This document shows, piece by piece, positions 11,269 to 20,548 of a stretch of 64,000 nucleotides of DNA (position 1 is its first letter; every line of letters begins with the position of its first letter). A program made the position numbers and the translations under genes. The stretch is taken from assembly GCA_950295325.1 (NCBI GenBank), contig OX485806.1, forward strand, positions 41,976,001 to 42,040,000, given 5' to 3'. Source of the DNA: Polytrichum commune (Eukaryota > Streptophyta > Polytrichopsida > Polytrichales > Polytrichaceae). The notes beneath the pieces were generated by a model. That model ran no database searches. It worked only from the letters and a program-made list of their open reading frames with translations, and was not told the DNA's origin.

Positions 11269-12590
11269 CGCATGAACAAGAAGGCCATCATCAAACCTTC
11301 GAAAATACTTGGTTCACCATATTAAGTGGACCTTATTGGTGGCCAACAAGAAAAAAAAACGTATCAAGCTATTGCGAAGAATGTCCGGTCTGCTCACGAC
11401 GAATTGAGGGAAGAGTACATGAACAAGAAAACAATACTCTAGTACTAGATTCGACATCCGACGACGAGTCAACCACGAAAGAAAACCACGCGACGGATTG
11501 GAGAACACCCTATTTTGAGTACCTAAGAAATGGACAAATACGTGGAGAAAATATTACCAATGAAAAACAACTTCAATGGGCAAACAAATGCAAGCGGTTT
11601 GTTCTCAACGGAGGAACTTTGATAAGATTACGACCCAACGGAGATACGCGAATATGCATCACACGAAGTCGAGGAGGAAAGATAATAGCAGGAACCCACA
11701 ACGGAAAGGGCAAGCACTTGACCTTATCCATGACTAAACAATTAATATTTTTAATCCTTATTGGTGGCCTACGATCGACAAAGACATCAAATATCATGCG
11801 GAGTATGAATGTGAAGAATGTATGCTAAAACTCGATGCGAAGCAAGAAGAGATGAATGTAAAGGATAAACAAACTACTACATTAAAGGAGATGTCACCAT
11901 CCGATTGGAGAAAACCTTACATCGAATACTTGTTATTCAGTAAGGTAATTATTGATATCTTAACTAGATAAGAAAAACATTGGATTGCTAATAGAAGCCA
12001 ATTCTTCGCCATCATGAATGGGAAACTAATGAGACGATTTGTCGCCAACGAGATACCCAAAGAATGCATCTCGGAGAATCGGATACTAGAGTTTTTAAAG
12101 GAACTCCATGGGAAACATCAAACATGCAAAGAGATGATAAAATAGGCCGCACAAGGACCATATTGGTGGCCTACCATGACTCACGACATTCGAAGTTTTA
12201 TCAAGCAAAATTCTAATTACAAGCAAAGAAATGGTACTACACTAATTCAACCAGGGAGTAATTCAACTAAATTAGATTGGAAAAAACCAATAATGAAATA
12301 TTTAAACCATGGAAGAACCGAACATCGAGATCTATTTGAACAAGAATATGGAACTTACTTTATGGAAGAAGAAGAATTACAAAAGCAAGTAAACCACGGA
12401 GAAAGTAAAATATGTATCGCGGGAGACCAAATCAAGCATCTAATCAAAAGGGTACATGAGCAAAATGGTTGTCACCTCAACCCGAACGATACAATTCAAC
12501 ATATACTCAACGGGCCTTATTGGTGGCCTACCATAGTACAAGATACGGATGATTATATCAATGAAGAATGCCCAAAAATGTAAAAAAAAT
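11269..12590 (+). pseudogene. tandem integrase H2C2 zinc-binding modules (family D), units 1-4
   Basis: Four successive copies of the module that normally occurs once before a Ty3/gypsy integrase. Each full unit has a DWRxPYxxYL-type entry (about 11,485, 11,899, 12,270), an IxNGxLIR-type strand, an H-x(3-6)-H histidine pair, then PYWWPT, and an acidic CxxC. The PYWWPT codons lie near 11,330, 11,760, 12,160 and 12,515. Unit 1 keeps all ligands (HEQEGHH, then SYCEECPVCSRR). Unit 2 keeps ECEEC after a frameshift. Unit 3 has lost its cysteines (IRSFIKQNSNY). Unit 4 keeps one (INEECPKM). Units are 355-430 bp and very different in sequence outside the motifs. Frameshifts (about 11,750) and stops (about 11,970 and 12,145) show it is no longer functional. 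A fifth, normal unit follows and leads into the integrase core. No RT precedes it: the left edge is the telomeric repeat. Confidence 0.75.
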
Positions 12591-12636
12591 ACAACAACTA
12601 AAATATAATGCGGGGCGATTACTACCGATCCACAAG

Positions 12637-13559
12637 AAGATTGGAGAAAACCATTTAATGACTACCTATCACATGGGAGATTGACAACATCGGCGACAGT
12701 TTCTCAAAGACAACAAATAGCGATAAGAAGTAGACCTTTTCAACTAGTCAATGGGAACCAATTAATCAAAGAAGGAGCCGATGGGATGAAACGACGATGT
12801 GTCTCCGGACCGATAACCGAGGCGATCATCGCCGAAGCACATGAAGGCATTGCGGGAGGACATTTTGCGGTAAACATTACATTACATAAGATATTGACAG
12901 TTCTTTATTGGTGGCCCACTATGAAAAGGGACTTATATATGTATTGCAAACAATGCGACATATGCCAAAGAGTGGGACCAAAAGTATCCAAGTCATCACA
13001 ACCAGTACATCCAATTATGCCTACGGAAGTATTCCAGAGATGGGGGTTGGATTTTATAGGACCAATCAATCCCTCGGCCAAAGGTACTTAAAACAAATAT
13101 ATCATTACTGCCACAGACTATACTACCAAATGGGTAGAAGCAAGAGCACTTAAGGATAATACCACAACATCTACCGCAAGGTTCATATTTGAAGAGATCA
13201 TCACCAAATTCGGATGTCCGATCGAACTAGTTAGTGACCAAGGGAGTCACTTTCTAAATGAGACAATCCAAATATTAACTAAGACATTCATGGTCTTACA
13301 TCGCAAATCGACAACTTATTACCCTCAAGCTAATGGCCAAGCCAAAAGCACCAACAAGGTCATCAAAACAACAGTTACCAAGATGATAAATGTTAATCGC
13401 ACGGATTGGGACACTAAACTATACGCGGCATTATGGGCGTATAGAACGGCGTATAAAGTCACTACCAAGCATACACCATTTTCATTGGTATTTGGAACGG
13501 AAGCATTACTTCCATTAACATTCATCTACAACAAAATCAAGAATGGCATCCTGTTCTAA
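12637..13559 (+). pseudogene. Ty3/gypsy integrase: H2C2 unit 5 and catalytic core (family D)
   Basis: The frame opens with DWRKPFNDYLSHG (12,637), passes through ARCVSG-like RRCVSGPITEAIIAEAHEG and the zinc finger (HEGIAGGH, then YCKQCDICQR), and enters the rve integrase core. The first catalytic Asp lies in RWGLDFIGPI and the second in [10 protein letters not shown]. At the third position the usual PQ-x-NGQAE is PQANGQAK: codon 13,344-13,346 is AAA instead of a Glu codon. One in-frame TAA (13,089-13,091) interrupts an otherwise continuous frame, with [20 protein letters not shown] directly after it. The frame then shifts near 13,525 into the C-terminal domain. Integrase inserts the element's cDNA into the host genome; this copy cannot be active. 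Confidence 0.85.
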
Positions 13560-14089
13560 AACGGAGTATGGAGCAATTAAGAACATTAGACTTGACCCGT
13601 ATCGAAGCAGAGGAGAATATGAAACATGCTCAAACCATGAAAAAAAAAAGACAAGACAAAACTTTGTTGGAAGGAAAGAAGTGCAAACATTGCAAGAAAA
13701 CCTCTTATGACGATAAAGAAAAAAATGAGAGAATTCATCAAGCAAAGGAGAAATTAAAGGGAAACAAAATTCCCAAATTTCACAAAGGACAAAATATTTT
13801 ATGGCATCAACGGATGAACAAACCTGGTCCAGGAAAATTTAGAATTCGATGGAGTGGACCTTACGAAATTAAAGAAATTTACGACAACAATACCGTGGAT
13901 GTGAATACTTTACAAGGAGAACCTCTCGGGAGGATAAACATGAGTAAGATTAAACCTTACTATGAACCTTTAGAGGCAAAGGCATATGTTTTGGAAGTTG
14001 GTGACACCATGAGCTCGTCACTAGGAGAAACAATCCGATCTTCTACAAAAGGATATTCATCTCAAAACACCAACCACCATAATGGATAA
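13524..14089 (+). pseudogene. integrase C-terminal domain, GPY-like copy 1 (family D)
   Basis: This continues the integrase after a frameshift near 13,525. It reads [19 protein letters not shown], a long lysine-rich helix (EENMKHAQTMKKKRQDK), an inserted CKHCKK, and then the SH3-like GPY domain: KFHKGQNILWH, KFRIRWSGPYEIKEI, and NTVDVNTLQGEPLGRINMSK, ending in KIKPYYEP. The GPY module in gypsy integrases helps bind DNA and choose targets. The frame runs open to the TAA at 14,087, and 173 codons remain from the first ATG at 13,568. A second, diverged module of the same type follows 25 bp later. Confidence 0.7.
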
Positions 14090-14099
14090 TCAAGTTATT

Positions 14100-14539
14100 T
14101 ACGACCGTGCAAATTTTATGAAGGACAAAAGGTAGTAAGCAAATATCTACCACACAATCAAATCAAGACACACTTTGGACAACAAAAATGGATGGATCCA
14201 TACACCATCACAAAAATTCATGATGATGACACCATTGAGATTAAGACCGTACATCAAAATGAATTGGGACGATGGAGATCGATTAAATTTATACCATATG
14301 ACTGGGTTAACTCCAACCAAGTCATCGCTCTTGACCAAGATAGGACGAAGATTTTAACATCCCCGGATTACGAAGAAGTCCACCATAAATTATTGGAATG
14401 TTATTCCATACAACCATTGGCAATAGGGGTTCGTGATGAATCAATTTCAAAAATTAAACCCAAGGTGATTATGAAATTTTACCTCTCAAAAGAAGAAAGG
14501 TGCAAACTATACGCACGCAACGGGATAGACACACGTTAA
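14100..14539 (+). pseudogene. second GPY-like module (family D)
   Basis: Reading in from before the first ATG (14,192), the frame gives CKFYEGQKVVSKYLPHNQIK, then GQQKWMDPYTITKIHDDDTI, EIKTVHQNELGRWRS, and IKFIPYDWV. It parallels the preceding module in order and spacing (KFxxGQ, W-(S)(G/D)PY-x-I, DDDT/DNNT, and a basic strand before PYxx). The region continues to a stop at 14,537 with LTSPDYEEVHHKLLECY and KEERCKLYARNGIDTR, which I do not recognise. It is either a duplicated integrase tail or the start of a separate late ORF. The similarity is seen by eye at protein level only. Confidence 0.5.
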
Positions 14540-14689
14540 GTTTACAAAATTCCACAACATCATTATGATAACATGACATGTGCGGAGGACGTAACAAACT
14601 ATTCAGATTACGAATTGGCAACCATGCGAAGTTTAAACCACGCATGTGGAAAAATGGTACTCTTATAGAGCATAATCTATGCACTATTC

Positions 14690-15253
14690 ATGATTAGGAT
14701 ACCACACTATAATGGGAATCCTACACAAGAATGGAAAACATCCCTACATTCATCTATTCAAAAGGGTATTACCCAATTTAAAGCCACGCATATTACAGAA
14801 ATTTTCAATGGAACTGAAATTACACTTAACGTTCTAATACATCGAATTACTATCATTCCAAAGATTCAAGATAATATTCTTCAGGGACCCACATCCACCC
14901 ATATACACATGAAAGGAATCGCAAATCAAAAAGAGGTATCACAAGAAGGCATTACGTCAGAAAGGCATAAAGGAACTATACCTTGTCATCACACGGGTAA
15001 AAGAATGGTAACCCCACCAAGAGGCCATGTCAGAAATTACAGGGTTAAAAGGCCCAGCTGGATCAGCCAGCTAACATCAAGAAGGGTAACAAAATTACCC
15101 GAATACATCATTAATCAGATTGTCCCAAGGACATTAACAACAGAATTCTCAGGACTACTTTTTGGGGGATTCCCCAGTCTTAGTTTTTTTTCACAGGTGC
15201 TTAGAGAGGAGTTTGAGAGGGGTCTCTCTGAACTGAAGAGGTTTTTAGCTTGA
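14690..15253 (+). CDS. unrecognised basic ORF between integrase and third ORF
   Basis: An open frame of 187 codons in the family D element. It is basic and rich in His, Ile and Thr (for example KEVSQEGITSERHKGTIPCH, HTGKRMVTPPRGHVRNYRVK), and ends in a hydrophobic stretch (LLFGGFPSLSFFSQVL) followed by a charged tail. No known domain is visible. The last part, around 15,160-15,250 ('gggggattccccag', 'ttttttttcacagg'), looks more like leader or intron acceptor DNA than coding sequence. It could be a 3' splice site (TTTTTTTTCACAG) for the downstream ORF rather than part of a protein. Confidence 0.25.
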   Translation: MIRIPHYNGNPTQEWKTSLHSSIQKGITQFKATHITEIFNGTEITLNVLIHRITIIPKIQDNILQGPTSTHIHMKGIANQKEVSQEGITSERHKGTIPCHHTGKRMVTPPRGHVRNYRVKRPSWISQLTSRRVTKLPEYIINQIVPRTLTTEFSGLLFGGFPSLSFFSQVLREEFERGLSELKRFLA

Positions 15254-15435
15254 TCCAGGCATACTAAAACAGTGATTCAGTCTACCAGTTGCACAAAATT
15301 AGGGAGATTTGTGAGGTCACGAAGTTCAGTCTACGGCATTTATCAAGAGCGAAACAAACTTAATTCCAGTGAGCCAGAATATTTAGCTGAGAAATTGATA
15401 GGAAGAATTAGCTTTTGGAGGACCAGATTAAGGAG

Positions 15436-16449
15436 TGTCGCAATGGGATAAAATACCAAAGAAAAGGGGAAGGCAGTAGTGACAATATCAGCTACAGATA
15501 TTACATTTAGCACAGAGATGGCTGCCTTGGATTTCGAGCCGAGTAGAGAAAAAGAAACCTTCTTACAGCTTATAGGGTTAGATCAATTTATTACAAGAGT
15601 CACATGGGAGATTATGAATGCAAGTTTCATACAGGAGGTGATCACCAATTTAGATGTGGAAACAATGGAAACAAACTCAATGGACACACGATTCCGATTT
15701 TCAGCAAGGGGTGGAGGCAGACAATGAAGGATGTATTTTTTCTCAACACATTCATCGCCAAGAGGGAGCCAGGGATGCCAAGGGTACATGCAGCGGACAT
15801 ATTTCCCAACATCAAGGGGAAAATGAAGACCAAGATTGGAACATGCAAGATTAACGACTGCACAATTCTTGAAGCAAGAAAACCTCTCAAGTTTTTGAAT
15901 TCATTGTTTTTACTAAGAACCAGTGCCAATACAATAGCATGCACAGCAGTAGCGCACATACAAGATGCTCTAAATGGAAAAGAAGTTGATTGGCCTGCAT
16001 TGTTCTATGGATACATCAAAATGGAACTCATCACTCTCAAAGAGGCACTATACAAGGATAAGATTACTAGTTTAAGGACACTAGTGGGACCTCCACTCAC
16101 AATGCTTCTAATTAGTGAGGGTTTGCTTACAGTCCCGCAAGAAATTGAAGTAGGCATACTTATGCCTTCAGTATTAAAGGAGAAACCAACCAACAAAAAA
16201 AGACAATTTGAGCATGAATTGGAACACACAAAAGGAAACTCATCCAAAGAGGGAGTAAACCCACAAATCCTGGTTGCTAATATAGAACCAACAATCACTA
16301 AAAAGGTGCTTATAAGCACACCTGAAATTGGTACATCAGAGTTCAACCCAACGGAATTGCAAGACATTCATGAGAAATTTAATCAAACATGCCAACTGCT
16401 ACAGAACTTGATCATAGAAGCCTCAACTAATGGCATGCAACGAGCATAG
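15436..16449 (+). pseudogene. third ORF downstream of pol, N-terminal half
   Basis: Two frames join through a frameshift between about 15,690 and 15,730. The first gives EMAALDFEPSREKETFLQLI and WEIMNASFIQE. The second gives FSKGWRQTMKDVFFLNTFIA, HAADIFPNIKGKMKTKIGTC, PLKFLNSLFLLRTSANTIAC and NGKEVDWPALFYGYIKMELI, followed by LVGPPLTMLLISEGLLTVPQ and a charged tail ending TSTNGMQRA-TAG at 16,449. The order (compact Trp-rich domain, then a low-complexity linker, then coiled coil) resembles the extra proteins that plant gypsy elements often carry between pol and the 3' LTR. I do not recognise a specific family. It lies directly behind the GPY modules on the same strand. Confidence 0.5.
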
Positions 16450-17507
16450 GCACTCGTCACAGATTTCGACAAAGCATATTCAAGTACACAAACTAAAATT
16501 TCAGTTTTGAAATCACAAATACAAAGTCTGAATGACAAGTACGCCGCGGCAGAGGCACAAAATCACCGGATAGCTGCAGCCCATCAACTTGAAAAGCGGA
16601 AATCCACAAACAATACATTCTCTTACAAAATCGATATACCGCAAAAGAAGACCAGAGTGTACAGGCCGCAGTAGCCTCTCAAGCACAAATAGTCAAATTC
16701 CGGCAAAAACAGGAACTCCTGCAAAGCCAGTACGAGGCAGCAGTAAATCAGAATGAACAGATTACCGCAGCAGAGCAAAGGAGATCCCATATACAGTCGG
16801 AACGAATGCACACTTACCTTACACAGAGAAATGAAGTCGCCGCTGTCGCCGAACACCGAACCAACCTACTTCGAAGAAGTCTCTCCGAACTTCGGCAAGA
16901 CACCGCCGAACGATTACAGGTGCTCCAGCGGGAGATCAAAGCCTAAAAAACCCAACTTACCCACTTCACCCAGCATGCAATCACAGACACCAGCAGGATT
17001 GCCGAAATGGTCAAACTCGAAGCTTTCGATATGTGGCTACACAGAGGTCCCGAAACATACAACCAAATTTCGGCACAGGCCCTCTTGCACGGAGTCACCT
17101 CAAAATTATACCACACTTTTAAAAACCTCAAAACGGAACTATGTCAAGTGACAACAGAAAGAGATGAACTTCAAACCAAAATTGAACAAGAAGAAGAAGA
17201 GAGAACTGAACCTTATGTTTTGGAGCGCCTCTTAGGTTTTGACAAAATTGAGGATCCAGGGAATGCCATTACTGTCACAATGAAAAATATGGCACCACCC
17301 ATTAGTATTTTTCAATACTACCAAGCCTACAAACCCATGATTCTCAATTGGAGCAGCCTTCCAGATATTAGAAACAAAACCCATCTTTCACAAGAGCAAT
17401 TTCAAGGGTTATGGAACAAGGCTAACTCTGCAGCCAAGGATCTATTGGTTTTCATGTGGATTCTTAAAGATCTTTTCATTCCAAGAGGTGTGGTAGAAAT
17501 CATGTGA
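16450..17507 (+). pseudogene. third ORF downstream of pol, coiled-coil half
   Basis: Beyond a TAG at 16,447 the same frame reads ALVTDFDKAYSSTQTKISVL, KSQIQSLNDKYAAAEAQ, an Ala/Gln/Glu-rich heptad region. Shifted frames continue it through 17,000. From 17,007 an open frame gives YNQISAQALLHGVTSKLYHT, LCQVTTERDELQTKIEQEEE, and a globular end (LERLLGFDKIEDPGNAITVT, LVFMWILKDLFIPRGVVEIM) with a TGA at 17,505. A coiled coil followed by a C-terminal domain suggests a structural or partner-binding protein. The 3' end coincides with the first base of a family B LTR end, so the element may be cut there. Confidence 0.45.
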
Positions 17508-19014
17508 CCCCAATGAGGTGCTCACATATGTGTTTAGGCTTAGAAGTTACTAAAGTAGGATTTGATTTTTTTATTAAAACATCCAAAAGATAAACAAAGT
17601 GAACTTTGAGTATAAGTTGATGATTGGATTTAGGCTAGTTAGCTAGGACAAAGTATTGTATTACCAAAGGATTAGGCTGGATGTTAATTAGGATTTAGAA
17701 TTGAAAGGTGAAATACTATGTTGAATTAGAGTTGGGCTTGAACTGCCGAGTAAGGCGAGTGGTTGTTCGAATTAGGTAGGGGGGTTGGTGGTTAAGGGTA
17801 AGACGGGACTGTACCCTAGTGATTTTCGGCTGGTGACAGTTGAGAGTCGGGAGTCGGGGAAGGGAGCTCTCTCTCAGTGTGAGTGAAGGGGGTTGCGGCT
17901 GGGCCGAAAGGAGGCCCCGAGCAGAGGCTGGGGAGATCTGATGAAGGGCTTCGAAGGGATTGCTGCCACGACAGGTTGGAGACTAATGGACAAAGGCATT
18001 AGATAGGCTGGGGGTGCAATTCAGGAAAGTAGGATCAGGCAATGAGGGAAAATAGCTGCGCTTGGAGGCTTCCAAGGTTGTGATCGCGACTGCTGACTAA
18101 TGTGAGGATAGGAGGTTGAGGGTTTGCGGTATGAGGTAGAATCATTCTGCCCCGAACGAGGTGAGGATTCAAAGTCGATTTATAAGGCTCAAAAACAGAG
18201 TTTGAATTCTGGGAAGCATTCGGTGAGAAACAGGGGATGAGGAAGGGATCATAATTTCCACCGAGATCGGAATTTGTGAATTTGGAAGCATCAGCAACCC
18301 AGCCGAAGGGAGGGCGCATCTGAGTGCTGATCGATTCAAGCTAACGAGGCCTTAGCGAGGAGCTCAAGGGAGTGAATCAGAGAGGTGGCTCACCTCAGGG
18401 GTCGAAGCTTAGCCACATTGGGAGCTTGGCTGGTTACCGAGGGGAGCTTAGGCAACTACCGGAGCGACCAGCAGACCAGCTCAACCGCTTGGGGTGACGA
18501 GGGGAAATGACGGGCGATGACGGGCAGTAGATGCCTCCGAACAGTGCACAATCAAGGCCACACCTTGGTTTTTTGACTACCTTCTGCTGTCGGCCGGTGC
18601 GGCTCCTGTCGAGAGCGTTCCAGAGAAAGATGGCCAACTTCCCTCCTAGCCTCTTCGACCCCCTACCGAAACCTAACTAGAATTCAGCCGACACCCCAGG
18701 AGCGGTTGGCCCTCGGCCCAACCTTAGCCCACCGTACCTAAAATGGACAAGGCTTCAACACAAAACAACCACCACTTCTTATCCTAACTAAAGCTAGGGT
18801 AATTGAATCACATCTACCTCTATTGTCTTACACTTGTTATCCCACTTCCCTCCAATGTAACCCAACTACTAACACTCTAGCCTATAGCTTAATTTAAATC
18901 AAACTTTGATGTGATACTCTTTTGATGTTTTATATAATTAATAGAGATCCCAAGCTCAAGTTTCAACAGGTTCAAAACTTAAACACACATGTGGGCACAT
19001 GATTTGGGCTCACA
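17505..19014. mobile_element. two family B LTR 3' ends, head to head
   Basis: The left edge TGTGACCCCAATGAGGTG, CTCACATATGTG is the reverse complement of a family B LTR end (compare 43,096). The right edge, ACACATGTGGGCACATGATT, TGGGCTCACA, is the same LTR end in plus orientation (compare 46,025-46,054). The middle (about 18,000-18,700) is GC-rich and resembles LTR interior. Flanks AATCA and GTTAG do not match. The arrangement is two LTR tails pointing outwards, most simply a recombinant or an element inserted in a copy of itself and then deleted. No coding gene lies inside. Confidence 0.55.
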
Positions 19015-19065
19015 GTTAGGTTGCCTTGATCCCAAGGCTGGTGCGTTTGCGTGGGGGAGTGCTAT

Positions 19066-19162
19066 CTTATGAGCGGTGAGCAATGAGCGGTGAGCGATGA
19101 GTGGTGAGCGATGAGCGGTGAGTGATGAGTGGTGAGCGATGAGCGGTAACTTATGAGCAGTG
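19066..19162 (+). repeat. TGAGCGG/TGAGCGA microsatellite
   Basis: About thirteen 7-bp units alternating TGAGCGG and TGAGCGA (with A/T variants). The array lies just right of the B LTR end and about 130 bp left of the last exon of the minus-strand gene. Confidence 0.85.
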
Positions 19163-19653
19163 AGGAAGATGAAGATTTTGGTAATAGGGCCACCAATATC
19201 CTATAACCGTGGAATTGTGGCCTTAAAAATGATGATTTTAGGGTTTAGTAATAAGAGGGTTGAGAAGGATAAACAACATGAAGTCCAAAAATTTATTCAT
19301 TAGTAGTAGCACTAGACATGAAACTATCTTTTGCCTCGTCATCTATATATATTCGAGCACCTTTGCATTGTAAATTGATTTTGGAACTATAGCAAGATTC
19401 TTCATTTGGATCCGAATCTTCGAGATTCAACATTGCAATTGCAACATTCTCGGCATATGATGGGAGATGCGGGCTACGGCTTGGACTTCGTAGGAATTGT
19501 CTATGTGCCCAAAACGGGAGACATGTCATCTTTCCAATCGTATTCATGAAATCAAATCGATAAAACATGTAAATAATGTGAAGAAATAAAAATGAACCAA
19601 TGAATTGAATGAAACGAATGAATTGAATAAAAATTTATTGTATTAAAACTTAC

Positions 19654-20548
19654 TCACACTCAAATTCAAGCATCTCCTCATTCGAGAGGTTATCATCTTC
19701 TTTTGTGAGATCTTGTATATTCTCCTTAGATGACCGCTCTTTCAAAACGTTTTCCAAAAGTGGTTTCAATATGTGCTCAAACATGTCATTATCACCCTCA
19801 AATGCAAGAAGATGTCTGCCACATGCGCGTGTTGCTAGGATAGAAGCTCCAGTGGAACATGTCAAATCAACAACGTGTCCATTCGATGGTGTAAACAATT
19901 CAATAAGATCTTGAAAAAAACGCGGCGATTTTTTATATGGCCCCCTCCAAAGTCTTCCCGATTTTTGAAGAAGCATGTTTTTTTCATCCACAAAATTGAA
20001 AAGCAAGTTTTTGCTTTTTAATCCAGTGCCAAAAAAAGTGGAATTTGGTTGTCTCGTGGATTTTGTGGTAGTAAAATCCCTTACCAAGACATGAGCCATA
20101 AATGCCAGAGTCTACAAAAAAATGTAAATTGTGTTAAAACTACATACAATGCAAATACCACCAAAATAATTAAATAGAAACAATTGTGATGTGTTATACT
20201 TACGGTGTAGGTTGGAGACTCCGGATCCTTGAACACCATGTACGAATTGAGGCAAATAAAAGTCCTAAGAACTTTCATGTTGCCGTTGTGTAAGGTTGAA
20301 TTCAAAACCTTCTTGGTTTGCATATCGATAGCAGAAAATACTATGAGGACGCCATCATCAGACAAGATGGACTTGCACAAGGACATTGTTGCAATCATCC
20401 AGTTCTTGTCATATTTATTCCAAAAAGGAATTTCAGCAGGTCTATTGGAGAGGTTGAAGTCAAGACCGTCGGAAAATTGGAGAAAAACCAATTCAACGGC
20501 AAAGGGAGTCGGACTTCCCATGACATGAAATTCACGATTGTCATTGAA
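19654..20548 (-). pseudogene. methyltransferase-fold exons E6-E7 of the gene above
   Basis: In beta-class N4/N6 DNA methyltransferases, motif IV (DPPY or SPPW) precedes the S-adenosylmethionine motif I. Here the motif IV strand is VELVFLQFSDGLDFNL, with no DPPY. It is followed by SLCKSILSDDGVLIVFSAID (motif V-like) and, in E7, GPYKKSPRFFQDLIELFTP, and then VVDLTCSTGASILATRACGR and HLLAFEGDNDMF, a good motif I (D-L-T-C-S-T-G) and acidic motif II. The cofactor pocket looks plausible while the catalytic tetrad is gone. It may therefore be a binding-only relative rather than an active enzyme, independent of the frameshifts elsewhere. The intron 20,112-20,203 has GTAAGT and TTTTTTGTAG borders. Confidence 0.65.

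Noticed and set aside
13325-13745. Minus-strand frames opposite the integrase
   Set aside because: Antisense shadows of a clear integrase with known motifs.
16005-16367. 120-codon minus-strand frame
   Set aside because: Antisense of the third ORF of family D; the plus frame is longer and continues on both sides.
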